A stretch of 64,000 nt of DNA, from assembly GCA_021397835.1 (NCBI GenBank), contig JAJFZO010000034.1, positions 8,261,501 through 8,325,500 of the forward strand, given 5' to 3'. Below are positions 28,751 through 42,326 of the stretch, piece by piece. This DNA is from Moringa oleifera. Its lineage: Eukaryota; Streptophyta; Magnoliopsida; Brassicales; Moringaceae. Each line of letters opens with the position of its first letter. Position 1 is the first letter of the stretch. The position numbers were made by a program, and so were the translations under genes. Under the pieces are notes generated by a model. The model was not told where the DNA came from. It searched no databases and worked only from the letters and a program-made list of their open reading frames with translations.

Positions 28751-30114
28751 AACACAACAACTTTTGTCAGGCAATCGCAGACACTAGTAGATCTTAGTGT
28801 CAATACTAGAGCAACTCATCAATGACCTGGTGACAATCGTGGGCCTTAGCATACATAAGCGTTGGGTTTTCCTAGCCTGAGCCTAGTTGCAGTTGTTGGC
28901 ACACGTAAACATCAAGGCAACCACAGAACTGTGGTCAGGCAATGTTAGCACGAGATGAACTAAGAGACTTCTCAGCTATTTTTGCTGGCATTTTCTCATG
29001 TCGATAGACTCCAATGCCAGCGTTGGGGGACCCTAGCGATGACTGCATAACAGTTGCTAGTGTTTGAAAAGCCCAATGATTGATGTTGCGATAGTCGTTT
29101 GCACTTATAGAGGCGAATGCCAACATTAGAAGAGCTAAGTAATGACCAAGCGATAGCTGCTGGTTTTGATAGAGATTTGCGCTTGGTTCTAAAAAAGATG
29201 GCCTAACGATTGTCGCTGGCGTAGGTAGATGCGAGGGCAAGCACTAGAAGAGCTTAACGACGCCCTGGTGATATTGGTTGGCATTGAGAGAGCTCAATGA
29301 CTATTGTGAAGAAGTCATTGGTACTAGTAGACCCTCATGCCAACTTTGAGGGGACCCAACGACTGCCTTGCTACTACTGCGGGGTAGTTACTCGTGTTGG
29401 CAAACACTGATGTCGACAATAGGGGATCCTAGGATCAGTCATGTCATTTCTGCGAGGCAGTTATTAGTGACTGTAAACACTAGTGCTAACATTGGGAAAG
29501 CCCAACAATCACCCCATAATCTTCACTAGTGTTAGGAAAGCTCAACGACTATTTAACTTTTGTTGCGGGGTAGTTATAAATGTTGGCAAAAGATGACTTT
29601 GGGAAATGCTAGTGCCCAAATCGGGGGAGCCGAGTGACTATCAAAATAGTCATTGGACTTAAGACAGCCCAAAAACCATTGTCGAGCAATGGCAGACGCT
29701 AGTAGATCGCAGCATCAATACTAGTGCAACTCAGCAATGACCTAGTGATAGTCGCGGGTCATAGCAAACATCAGCGTTAGGCTTTCTTAGTGTCTGCCTA
29801 GTGGTAGTTGCTGGCATAGGTAGACATGAAGGCAACCATAGAAGGAGTCAAAAGATGATGTAGCAGTAGCAGTGGGCACTGAGAGAGCCCGAAAGCTTAT
29901 GCACGGACGTTGTTGGTGCTGGCAGATAGTCGCATCAGCTTTGAGGGAACCTGTCACACTGTTAGTTGTGGGATCAGCGCAACTCTAGTGTGATAGCGCT
30001 AGATTCGTCCACCTAACCAGCCCAACTTTCTAAGCCCGTGCCAAACGAAGAATAAGATCCAACAATGCAAAACGCAAAGTAAGAAGATGGTATTACCAGA
30101 ACTCTTTCTTAACC

Positions 30115-30120
30115 TTTATT
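30115..30120 (-). promoter_or_regulatory. Polyadenylation signal of the solo LTR
   Basis: AATAAA is present on the minus strand about 95 bp downstream of the predicted start site and about 165 bp before the LTR end. That spacing fits an R region of roughly 100-120 bp and a U5 of about 140-150 bp. Confidence 0.5.
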
Positions 30121-30238
30121 GAAAATAAAGGAACTCTTTACAAAAGAAGGGTCTCTCTCTAAGAGCACCCAAAGCCTTTAGCTACCCACACACTTGAGTT
30201 TGTATTACTCGATGTGTTTATAACTGAACCCAAGTCCC

Positions 30239-30247
30239 TTTTTTATA
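30239..30247 (-). promoter_or_regulatory. TATA box of the solo LTR
   Basis: The minus strand reads TATAAAAAA followed by GGGACTTGGG. It lies about 725 bp into the LTR, where a U3 promoter is expected. Transcription would start near 30215, defining the start of the R region. Confidence 0.55.
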
Positions 30248-31873
30248 CTATTTGAGGAATGTCCTACTCAAACACTCCCTCTTAGTTATCCTACGTTTTT
30301 CGCATAGGCCACTCGATCTTAATCACGAATCTTTTATCCCATTGAGGCTTATCTACAAAGTTTAGATAGCATCCTTCTCCCGTAAGGACTCTCCTTTAGT
30401 CAACGATCTCATCTCCTTTGAAGTCTTCTCTAAGCCTTCTTATCCGCTTTCAACCGGTTTGGATAGGCTTGAGGAGATGGTTTCCATTCGGGACTCTTTT
30501 CGAACCTTATCTCCCTTGGCTTTTGGGATAAACATCTCTTTCTTATCTTTTTATTGCCTTGATCCTCCTCTAGCCAATAGCCATATCCTTTCTTTGTAGA
30601 ATATCTTTGCTTGTTGGACTTTTCATCCATACCAAGCTGGGTTACCGGATTCTGCCCTGTGTTCCCATCACTGGGCATATTCGCACCGCCATGTGCTGGT
30701 GCTTGCTTAAGGCATCTCTGTCGCTTTCCCCTTAAGTGGGCTTGTGGGTTTGTTTGTGTGTTTCATCCCTCGCTCCACAATGTTCCCAACTCACCATCAA
30801 ATCTTGCCACTATAAGTATGAAACTTGATTTCCCACCAAGTCTCCCGCATTCATTTTCATATCTAACTCATGCATTTTGCCTTATTAGTGTGGTCATCCA
30901 CACTTGTAGGTCCGGGCATGGAGTAAGACTCGCCATGCCTACACCTTGGTATTCAGATTCAAGGGTCTGACAACACCCAACGACTACCGAGTCTTTGTTA
31001 CGAGGTAATTATTAGTGTTGACAAATGATGACATAAGCATAAGAAAAACCCAAGGATTGCCTAACCATTATTGTGTGGTACTTATTAGCATTGATAGACG
31101 CAAGTACTAGCACCGAGCAACCTAGCGATGACCCAATGATAGTCGCTAGCATTGGTGGAGCCCAATGAGTGCTATTGGCCAGTCGTTGATGGTGGTAGAT
31201 GCTAGTGCTTGCATAAACGAAACTCAGCGAAGACCCAACGACAGTCACTAAAGTTGCCAAACATTTGCATTAGGTTGCTCCAATGATTGCCTAATGGCAA
31301 TCATTATTGCCATTAGGAGAGCCTAACGATAAATGTTAGGAAGTCATTGGGGCAGGCAAATGCTCGCACTTATTTTTGGGAAACCCAACCATTGCCCAAC
31401 TACTATTATGGGGTAGTTATTGGTGTTAGTATATGCCGACACCCGTACTAGGTGTACCAAAAGACTTCCTTACTATTGTTGCAGGTAGTTACTAGTGTTG
31501 ATAAACACTAATGGTAGCATCGGGGAAGATTAACGATGATTTCATAATTGTTACTGGTGTTTAAAAAGCCTAACAACTAGTGCGAGAAAGTTTTTGATGC
31601 TCACAGATGCTCGCTCCACTTTTTAGGAACCGAGGACAACTTAGCCACCACTGTGGAGCAATTATTGGTATTGGTAGAGATTGATGTTAGCAAAAGCGAA
31701 CCAAGAGGCTTCTCAGCTATTTTTTCGTGCAGTTGTTCATGTCAATAGACACCAGTGCTAACACCGGGGGACTCTAGAGATGATTGCATGACAATTGCTG
31801 ATGTTGGAAGAGCCCAACGATTGATGTTAGGGTAGTCGTTGGCACTAGTAAAGGCCAACGCCAGCGCTAAGGT

Positions 31874-33981
31874 GCTATGCAATAACCTAGCAAAAACTGT
31901 TGGTATTGGTAGAGATATGCACTTAGTTCCTTTAATGATGGCGTAATGATTATCACTAGCCAAGGTAAATGTGAGGCCAAGCATCGGAGGAGCTTAGCGA
32001 TGCCTTATGACTGTTTTGAAAAAGTGGCTCGTGCTAGTAGACCCTTATGCCAACTTTGATACTGGGTGGGGGGTAGTTATTGATGTTTGCAGACATTGAC
32101 ATCGACATTAGACGAACTTAGGGATAACCCTATTAGATCTACGAAGAAGTTGTCGGTGTCTCTAAACATTAGTACTAGCACCAGGGAAGCCCAACGATCA
32201 CCCATGATCGTCGCTAGTGTTGGAAGAGCCCAACAACTATAGCTAGGCACTTATTAGCATAGGTACACACGAGGGCAAGCACTAAAAGAGCCCAATGACT
32301 ATTCAAATTTTCTTACAGGGTAGTTATAGGTGTTAGAAAAAGACAACTTTGGGAAACGTTAGTGCCGGCACCAAGCAAGCCTAGCGACATTGATAGTAAT
32401 TGGATTTAGGATAGCCCAGTTGTTGCGCAATCACAGATGCTTATAAATCGCAAAGTTAGTACTAGAGCAACTTAACAATGACCTAGCGATTGTCACGGGC
32501 CTTAACAGACATCAACATTAGGTTTTCCTAGTGTTAGCCTAGTGGCAGTTGCTCGCACAAGTAGACATGAAAGCAACCACAAAAGGAGTTAGACGACGAT
32601 GTAGCAATAGTAGTGGGCACTAGAAGAGCCTAAAAACTTGTGTAGGGACATCGCTCATGCTAGTAGACACTAGTGCCAGCTATGAAGTAACTCAGCGGCT
32701 GCCGAGTAATTGTTACAGGGTAGTCATTAGTGTAGGCAGATGATGACATGCATAAGAGGAACCCAAGGATTGCCCAACCATTATTGCGAGGCAATTGTTA
32801 TCATCAATAGACCCTAGTACTAGCACCAGGGCCACCTAGTGATGACCTAATGATGATCGCTAGTGTTGGTAGAGCCTAATGACAGTTGTTGGGTAGTCAT
32901 TGACGCTAATAGATGCAGTGCTTACACAAACGAAACTCAGCAAAGACCTAATCATAGTCACTAAAGTTGCCAAACATCTACACTGGGTTGCCCCAATGAT
33001 TCCCAATGAAAGTTGATGTTCACATTAAAAGAGCCTCAAGACAGCTGTTGGGAAGTCGTTGTGGTAGGCAAATGCTCGCGCTTCATTTTAGGGAACTCAA
33101 CTGCTGCACAATTTCTATTGTAACGCAGGTAGATGATGACTCTAGCATAACAAGAACTAGGGACTGCCTAAACATTATTATGAGGTTGTTTTTAGCATCA
33201 ATAGATGCTAGCACCAACATCGGGGCAATCTAGCGATGACCCAATGATACTCGCTCGCATTGGTAGAGCTCAATGACTACTGTTGGGCAGCCATTGATGT
33301 TGGTAGATGCCAATGCGGGCACGAATGAAACTTAGGGATGACCCAACAAAAGTCACTAAAGATGCCAAACATCTATGTTGGGTTGCCCAATGATTGACCA
33401 ATGGTAGTAGTTATTTGCATTAAGAGAGCTTAACGATGGCTGTTAGGAAGTCGTTAGGGTAGGCAGATGCTTGCGCTTTTTTTCATGGAACCCACTGATT
33501 GCTAACTACTATTGTGGGGTAGTTCCTTGTGTTGGCACTCGCCGATGCCAACACAAGGTAAACCAAAAGACTTCTTTGCTATTGCTGTTGGCAGTTGCAA
33601 GTGTTGATAGACACTAGTGCCAGGATCGATGAAGACTAACAATGACCGCATAACTATTACTCATTTTAGGAAAGCACAACAACTACTATGGGAAAGTTTT
33701 TGGTGCTCACACATGCTCGCTCCAGCTCTGAAGGAACCAATGACTAGTCAACTACTATTGCGAGGTAGTTGCTAGTGTTGGCAGACACCGATGTCAACAC
33801 GAGGCAAACCAAGAAATTCTCAGCTATTTATGTAGGCAATTGCTCATGTCAATAGACGTGAGTGCCAGCATTGAGGAACCCTAGCGATAACTGCATGATA
33901 GTTACTGGGGTTAGAAGAGCCCAACAAGTGATGTTGGGGTAGTCGTCGGCGTTGGTAAAGGTGAGCCCCAGCACAGAGGAG
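31874..33981 (+). repeat. Lengthened L-type copy (2107 bp) with an internal ~393 bp duplication
   Basis: The section-b block starting 'cgctagtgttggtagagc' at 32859 appears again as 'cgctcgcattggtagagc' at 33252, with 'aaacatctac' and 'gttgcccaatgattg' motifs following both. The join lies near 33120-33130, where 'tgtaacgcaggtagatgatgac' fuses two equivalent sub-repeat positions. Confidence 0.65.
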
Positions 33982-36900
33982 CTATGCAATGACCCAGCGA
34001 TAACTACTGGTGTCGGTAGACATCTTCGCTGGGTTCCCCCAACAACGGCTTAACGATTGCCACTGGCATAGGTAGACACGAGAGCAAGCACTAGAGGAGC
34101 TTAAGGATGCCCTAATAGTAGTGGTTGGCATTGGAAGAGCCTAATATCTGCTATGAAAAAGTCCCTAGTGCTAGTGGACCCTCGTGCCAACTGTGAGGGG
34201 ACCCAACGACTGCCTTACTACTATTATGGGGTAGACTGGTGTTGGCAAACACTGGCGTTGACACTAGGGAACCTAGGGACACCTTTCTCATTTCTACTAA
34301 CTAGTAGACAGTGTCTGTAAACGCTAGTATTAGCATCAAGAAAGCCTAACGATCACCCCATCACCGTCACTAATGTTGGGAGTGCCAAACGACTACAATC
34401 AGGCAGTCACTAGCGTAGGTAGACGCAAGGGTAGGCACCGAAAGAGCCCAATGACTATCTAGCATTGGTGTAGTTATACATGTTGGCAGAAGATGGCATT
34501 GAGAAACGCTTGTGCCAGCATCCGAAGAGTCGAGTGACGACCCTTTGATTGTCGCAGGATTTTAGATAGCCCAAAAAACTATTATTAGGCAATTGCAGAC
34601 ACTACCAGATCGTAGGGTCACCACTAGAGCAATTCAATAATGACCTAACAATAGTTGCGGGCTTTAGCGGACATCAGCATTGGTTTTTCCTACCGTTAGC
34701 CTAGTGGCAGTTGCTCACGCAAGTAGACATAAAGTAAACCATAGAAGGAGTTGAATGATGATGTAACAATAGTAGTAGGCACTAGGAGAGCTCAAAAACT
34801 TATGCACAAACATCGCTAGTGTTGGCAGACACTTGCGCCAGCTTTGAAAGAACACATAGATTGCCGAGTTATTGTTGCAGGGTGGTTATTAGTAGTGGCA
34901 AATGATGACTCTAGCATAAGAGGAACATAAGGACTGCCTAACCATTACTACAGGGTAGTTGTTAGTATCGATAAATGCTAGTATTAACATTGGCGTAACC
35001 TAGCGACGTCCAAATGATAGTCACTCGCGTTGGTAGAGCCCAATGACTGCTATTGGGCAGTCGTTGATGTTGGTAGATGCTAGTACTAGCATAAATGAAA
35101 CTAAGTGAATACCCAACCGAATAATAGTCATTGTTGGTGTTAGGAGATGTTCGAGCTTGCTTTTAGGGAACCCAATGAATGGCTAACTACTATTGTGGGC
35201 TAGTTATTGGTATTGGTGCATGCTAACGAAAGCATTAGGTGAACCAAAAGACTTTATTGCTATTGGTGCCAATAGTTGCTGGTGTTGCTATACGCTAATG
35301 CCAGCATCTAAGAAGACGAACGATAATCGCATGACTGTTGCTGGTATCGGGAAAGCCTAATAACTACTGTAGGGAAGTTATTGGTGCTTTCTGATGCCCA
35401 CTCTAGCTTTGGGGGAACCAACGACTACTCAGCTACTATTGCCACCTAGTTGGTTATGTTGGCAGACACCGATGTTAGCACGAGGCGAACAAAGAGACTT
35501 CTCAGCTACTTTTGTAGGCAGTTGCTCATGTCGGTAGATGCTAGTGTTAGCACCAGGGGTGGTCATGTTGGAAGAGCCCAATGGCTAATGTTGGGGTGGT
35601 CATCAGCACTAATAGAGGTCAGTACAAGCACAAAAGGAGCTATGCAATGACCCAGCGATAGTTGTTGGTGATAGTAGTGATCTATGCTTGGTTCCCTCAA
35701 CGATGGCCTAATGGTTGTCCCTAGCATAGGTAAACGCGAGGGCAAGCACTAGAAGAGCTTGACGATGCCTAGTAGTAGTGATTGGCAGTAGGACAGCGTA
35801 ATGACTATCGTGAAGAAGTCATTGGTGCTAGTAGACCCTCGTGCCAACTTTGATAGGGCCCAACGACTGCCTTACCACTACTGCTGTGTAGTTACTAGTG
35901 TTTGCAGACCCCGACATCAACACTAAGGGAATTGAGGACAGGTTCATCATTTCTACGAGACAATTGCTGGTGTGTGTAAACGCTAGTACTAGCACTAGAG
36001 AAGCCCAACAATTATTAAATGACCAACACAGGTGTTAGGAGAGCCCAACGGCTATAGTAAGGCATTTACAAGCATAGATAGTCGCGAGGCAAGCACTAAA
36101 AAAGCCTCATGAATATCCAGCGTTTGTTGTGGGGTAGTTATAGGTGTTGGGAGAAAAACACATTAGGAAACGCTTGTGACAGCATCAGGGGAGCCCAACG
36201 ATGATCCTTTGACAATTACTAGATTTAGGATAGCCTAATAATTTTTGTCAGACAATCGTAAACACTATTAGAATGCACTGTCACTACTAGAGTAACTTAA
36301 CAATAACCTAGCGACAATTGTGGGCCTTAACAGACATCAGTGTTGGGTTTTTCTTGCGCTAGCCTAATGGTAGTTACTCGCACAATTAGACATGAAGGAA
36401 ACCACAAAAGGAGTCAAATGACAATTTATCCATAGTAATAGGTACTGAGAGAGCTCAAAAACTTATGCATGGACATCGCTGGTGCTGGGAAGCACTTACG
36501 CCAGCTTTGGAGGAACTTAGCGACTTTCGAGTGATTATTGCAGGGTAGTTTGCAACGATAGACGCTTGTACTAGCGTCGCAGCAAAGTAACAACAACCTA
36601 ATGATAATTGCTCGTTTTTATAGAGCTTAGTGACTACTATTGGGCAATCGTTGATGCTAGTAGATGCCACTGCTAGCACAAACGAAACTCAACGAAGACC
36701 CAACGATAGTTAGTAATGCTGTGAAACATCTATGCTGGGTTGCCCCAATGATTTCCAAATAGTAGTCGTTGTTGGCGTTAAAAGAGCCTAACGATGGCTG
36801 TTAGGAGTCGTTGGGGCACGTAGATGCTCGCTCTTATTACTCAACTACTTTTGTGGGGTAGTTGTTAGTGTTAGAACACACCAAGCCAGCATTAGGTAAA

Positions 36901-37315
36901 CGAAAAGACTTTGTTGCTATTGTTGTGGGCAGTTGCTCATGTCGATAGAAACCAGTGCCAGTATCGAGGGAGACTAATGATGACCGCATGACTGGTTTAA
37001 GTACTGGGAAAGCCCAACAACTACTATGAGAAAGTTATTGGTGCTGGCAGATGCTCGCTCCAGCTTTGAGCGAACGAACGACTACTCAGCTACTACTACA
37101 AGGCCTTTATTGGTGTTGACAGACACCCATGTCAGCATGAGGCAAACCAAGAGACTTTTCAACTATTTCTACAAGCAAATGATTATGTCGATAGACACCA
37201 ATGCCAGCATCGAGGTACACTAATGATGATTACAATGACAGTAGCTGGTGTTAAAAAAACCGAGCAAGTGATGTTGGGGTCGTCGTTAGCACTCGTAGAG
37301 GCTGGCACTAGGGAA

Positions 37316-39530
37316 GCTATGTAATCACCTAAAGACAACTGCTGGTTTGGGCAAAGATCTGTACTAGGTTCCTCCAATAATGGCCTAACGATTATCGCTG
37401 ACGTAGGTAAATGCGATGGTAAGCACTAGAGGAGCTTAACGATGCCTTAGTAGTAGTGGTTGCATTAGGAAAGCCCAATGAGTGTTGTTGAGAAGTTGCT
37501 AGCACTAGTAAACCCTCGTGCCAACTTTGAAGGGACCCAATGGCTGCCTCGCTACTATTGCGAGGTACTTACTAGTGTTCACAAACACCGGCATCAACAT
37601 TAAGGGAACCTACGGACTACCCTGTCATTTCTACTAGCCAATTGCTAATGTTTGTAAACGCTAGTACTAGCACCAGGGAGGCCCAACGATCACCTCATGA
37701 CAATCGCTCTTGTTGGAAGAGCCCAACGACTATAGCAACATAGTTGTTAGAGTAGGTAGATGCGAGGGCAAGTACTAGAAGCGCCTAATGATTGTCCACC
37801 TTTTGTTGCGGGGTAGTTATAGGTGTTGGCAGATGACGACATTGGGAAATGCTTATAGGCACTAGATTTAAGACAATCCAACAACTGTTATAGGGTAATC
37901 GCAGAAACTAGTAGATCACAGTGTCACTACTAGAGCAACTCAGCAACGACCTAGCAACACTCGCGGGCCTTAGCAGACATCAGTGTTTTGTTATCTTAGC
38001 ATTAGCCTAGTGGCAGTTGCTTGCACAGTTGGAGAATAAGGCAACCACAAAAAGTGTCGAACAATGACGTAGCAACAGTAGTGGACACTAAGAGTGCCCA
38101 AAAACTTGTGCAGGGATGTCACTAGTGTTAGAAAACACTCACGATAGCTTTAAAGGAACCTAGTGACTGCGAAGCTATTATTACAGGGCAGTTATTGGCA
38201 TTGGCAGATGATGACACTAGTATAAGAAGAACCCACAGATTGCCCAACCGTAACTACTAGGTAATTATTAACATCAATGGATGTTAGTACTAGCACTAGA
38301 GAAATCTAGCAATGACCTAATTATAATCACTCGTGTTGAAAGAGACCAACGATTGCTATTGAGGTAGTTTTTGATGCTGATAGAGGCTAGAGGCAGCATT
38401 AGGGAGCTATGCAATGACCTAGCGACAGTTGTTAGTGTCAGTAGAGGTTTATTTTGGGTTCCTCCAATGATGGCCTAAAGGTTATCACCATCAAAGGTAG
38501 ACGAGAGGGTAACCACTAGAAGAGCTTAACAACGCCTAGTAGTAGTGGTTGGCATTAGGAGAGCCCAATGACTATTGTGAAGAAGTCCATGGTGCTAGTA
38601 GATTGTCATACCAACTTTGAAGGGACGCAATGGCTGCCTTGTTACTACTGCGTGGTAGATTCTGTTGTTGGCAGACACCGAAGAGGACATTAGGGGAGCC
38701 TAAGGACAGCCTTGTCATTTTTGCTAGCCAATTGCCTGTGTATGCAAACTATAGTACTGGCACAAAGGAAGCTCAATGATCACCCCATGACTGTTGCTAG
38801 TGTTGGGGGAGCCCAATGACTATAGCTATATTGTCATTGGCATAGGTTGACGCGAAGGCAAGCACTAAAAGAGCCCAATGACTGTGTAACTTTTGTTGTG
38901 AGGTAGTTATAGGTGTTGGCAAAATATGACATTGTCAAATGCTTGTGTCAGTATCAAGAAAGCCCAATGATGACCCTTTAATAGTCACTAGATTTAAGAC
39001 AACCTAACAACTATTATCAGGCAATCACCAATGCTAATAGATCGTAGCGTCACTAGTATAGTAACTCAGCAATGACCTAGATACAATTGTGGGCCTTAGC
39101 TGATATCAGCGTTGGGTTTTCCTACCATTGCCTAGTCGTAGTTGCTAGTACACGTAGACATGAAGGCAACACATAAGGAGTCGAACGACGATGTAGTAGT
39201 CGTTGTCACACTAGGAGAGCCCAAAAATTTATGCAGGGACATTGCTAGTGCTACCAGGCACTCGCGCTAGCTTTGAAGGAACCCAGTGACCATTGAGTTA
39301 TTACTGTGGTATGGTTATTAGCATTGATAGATGATGACACCAACATAAAAAGAACCTAGAGACTGCTCAACCATTATTGTGGTTTAGTTGTTAGAATCGA
39401 TAGACACTAGTACTAGCATAAGGGTAAACTAACAATGACCCAATAAGAGTCGTTCGCATTGAAAGCGCCCAACGATTGCTACTAGGGCCGTCGTTGATGC
39501 TAGTAGAAGCTAGCACCAGCACGGGGTGAG
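37316..39530 (+). repeat. Two consecutive short L-type copies (1090 and 1124 bp)
   Basis: Both lack the same ~0.6 kb (part of section b and most of section a). The joins lie near 38390 and 39510. There the section-b motif 'cgttgatgctggtaga' runs directly into 'ggctagcaccagcac' just before the phase marker. The shared join means one founding deletion that was later multiplied. Confidence 0.7.
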
Positions 39531-41209
39531 TTATGCAATGACCTAGCGATAGCTGCTGGTATCGGTAGGGATCTACTATGGGTTCCCCCAACGATGGCTT
39601 AACAATTATCGTTGGCATAGGTTAACGTGAGGGCAAGCACTATAAGAGCTTAACGACGCCCTAGTAATAGTGATTAGCTTTGGAAGAGCATAATGACTAT
39701 TATGAAGAAGTCACTCGTGCTAATAGACCCTTATACCAATTTTAAGGGTAGTTATTGGTATTGGCAGACACCGGCATCGACACTAGGGAAACCTAGGGAT
39801 AGCCCAGTAATTTTTGCTAACCAATTGCTATTTTCTGTAAATGCTAGTACTAGCACCAAGAAAGCCTAACAATAACCCTATGACCTTCGCTGGTGTTGGG
39901 ACAGCACAACCATTATAGCTAGGCATTCACTAGTGTAGGTAAGTGAGAGGACAAGCACTAAAAGAGCCCAATGACTGTCTAACTTTTGTTAAGAGGTAGT
40001 TATAGGTGTTGGTAAAAGACAACATTGGGAAACACTTATGTCAGCATCAGGGGAGCCAAGCGATGACCCTTTGATAGTCAATGGATTTAGGATAACCCAA
40101 CAATTATTATCAGGATATTGCAGCATCACTACTAGATCAATTGAGCAATGATCGAGATACAATCATGGGCTTAGTAGATGTTAACGTTGGGTTTTCCTAT
40201 CATTAGCCTAGTCGCAGTAAGAATGAGTTAAACAAAGACGTAGCAGTAGTAGTAGGCACCCGGAGAGCCCAAAAACTTATGCAAGGACTTCGCTGGTGCT
40301 ACCAGACACTCGCGCTAGCTTTGAAGGAACCCAGCTACCGTCGAGTTATTGTTGTGAAGCAGTTATTAGCGTTGGTCGATTATGACACCAAGATAACAAG
40401 AACCCAAGGATGGCCCAATCATTATTATGGGGTAGTTGTTAGCATTGATAGACACTAGTACTAGCATTGAGGCAACCTAGCAACTTCCCAACGATAATCG
40501 CTCGCATTGGTAGAGCCCAATGATTATTGTTGGGCAGTTGTTAATGCTCGTAGATACCAGTGCTAGCACAAACGAAACTCAACAAAGTCCCAACAATCAT
40601 CCCTAGTGCTGCCAAACATTTAGGCCGGGTTGCCCACATGATTGCCAAATAGTCATTGTTGGCATTAAGAGAGCCTAAAGACGGTTGTTGGCAAGTTGTT
40701 GGGGCATGTAGATGCTCGCGCTTATTTTTAGGGAACCTAACGATTGCCCAACTACTATTGTGGGGTAGTTATTGATGTTGGGATGTGCCGACACCAACTT
40801 TTGGTGAACTAAAAGACTTCATTGCTATTGTTGTGGGCAGTTGTTAATGTCGATAGACGCTAGTGCAAACATTGGGGGCAACTAATGATGACCGCATGCC
40901 TGTTACTATTATTGAAAAAGCCCAACATCTACTACGACAAAGTTATTGGTGTCGGCAAATGCTCACCCAAGCTTTAGGGGAACCAACGACTACTCAGCTA
41001 CTACTGTAGGGCAGTTAAGAAGAGAACCAAGAGACTTTTCAACCATTTCTTCAAGTAGTTGCTCATGTCGATAGACGCTAGTACTAGCATCAAGGGACAC
41101 TAAAGATGATTGCATGACAGTAGCTATGTTCGAAGAACCCAACGAGTGATGTTAGGGTAGTCGTCGACACTAGTAGAAGCCAGTGCTAGCACTAGGGGAA
41201 CTATACAAT

Positions 41210-42326
41210 GACCCAATGACAACTACTGGCAAGGGTATGGTTCTGCATTGGGTTCCCTCAATGATGACCTTGGTTGTAGCTGGCGTAGGTAGACGCAAGG
41301 GCAAGCACAAGAGGAGCTTAACAACACCCTAGTAGTAGTGGTTGGCATTTGGAGAGCCCAATGACCATTGTGAAGAAGTCACTGGTGCTAGTAGACCTTT
41401 ATGCCAACTTTAAAGGGATACAATGGTCGCCTCGCTACTATTACCGGGTAGTTAATGATGTTGGTAGACACTAACATTAACACTAGGGGAACCTAGGGAT
41501 AGTCATGTCATTTTCACCAACCAATTCCTAGTGTCTATAAATGCTAGTGCTAGCACTAAGGAAGCCCAACGATGACCCCATGATAGTCGCTCGTGTTAGG
41601 AGAGCCTAACGACTATAGCTAGGCAATCACTGGCATAAGTAAACATGACAGTAAGTATTACAAGTGCCCAATGACTGTCCACCTTTGGTTGCGAGGTAGT
41701 TATAGGTGTTGACAGAAGACTGCATTGGAAAACACTTTTGTTGGCATCGAGGAAGCCCAGCAACGACCCTTTGGATAGGCACTAGATTTAGGACAGCCCA
41801 ATAACTGTTGTCGGGCAATCACAGACACTAGTAAATCATACCGTCATTGTGAGACCAACTCATCAATGAGCTAGCGACAATTGCGAGCCTTAACAGACAT
41901 CAGTGTTGGGTTTACAAGTGGTAGTCTAGTGGCAGTTGCTCGTACAGTTAGACAAGAAGGCAACCATAGAAAGAGTCAAATGACTACATAGCAGTAGTAG
42001 TGGGCACTCAGAGATCCCAAAAGCTTATGTAAAGGCGTCGTTGGTATTAGCAGACACTCGCGCCAGCTTCAAGGAAACCCGACGAGTGTCAAGTTATTAT
42101 TGCAGGGTAATTATTTGCATTAACAGATGATGATCCAGCATAAGAGGAACCCTGGGACTGCCCAGCCATAATTAGGGGGTAGTTGTTAGCATTGATAGAC
42201 GCTAGTACTAGTACTGTGTGAAACCTAGTGGCGACTCAATGATAGTCACTCACTTCAGAAGAGCCCAACATTTGCTATTTGGGTAGTGTTTGATGCTAGC
42301 ATAGGCTAGCACCAGCACTAGGGGAG
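41210..42326 (+). repeat. Short L-type copy (1116 bp) sharing the same deletion join
   Basis: Near 42290 the text 'gtgtttgatgctagcata' passes into 'ggctagcaccagcac', the same join as in the copies at 37316-39530. A full-length copy (39530-41210) separates it from them, so short and long forms are interspersed. Confidence 0.7.

Larger units (their letters stand above)
29952..30972 (-). mobile_element. Solo LTR of a plant LTR retrotransposon (probably Ty3/gypsy), 1021 bp
   Basis: This is a sharply bounded non-satellite insert with ends TGTCACAC and TCTGACA, giving the TGTCA/TGACA inverted termini of an LTR. It splits the satellite motif 'gaacccaacgactgcc'. The five bases before it (gaacc) align with the five after it (acacc), and the satellite resumes exactly there, so this is a decayed 5 bp target duplication. 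On the minus strand the element reads TGTCAGACCCTTG at its start, then a TATA box, then a polyadenylation signal, in correct U3-R-U5 order. No internal domain or second LTR is present, so it is a solo LTR left by LTR-LTR recombination. The start resembles Tekay/Del chromovirus LTRs; that lineage call is tentative. Confidence 0.8.

Noticed and set aside
30430..30678. 82-codon frame on the minus strand inside the solo LTR, starting MPSDGNTGQN
   Set aside because: It lies wholly in the U3 part of the LTR, resembles no protein I know, and upstream of it there is no promoter other than the LTR's own, which lies downstream. Chance frame.
30611..30970. 119-codon frame on the plus strand inside the solo LTR
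   Set aside because: It runs antisense to the LTR, stops at the LTR edge and has no recognisable domain.
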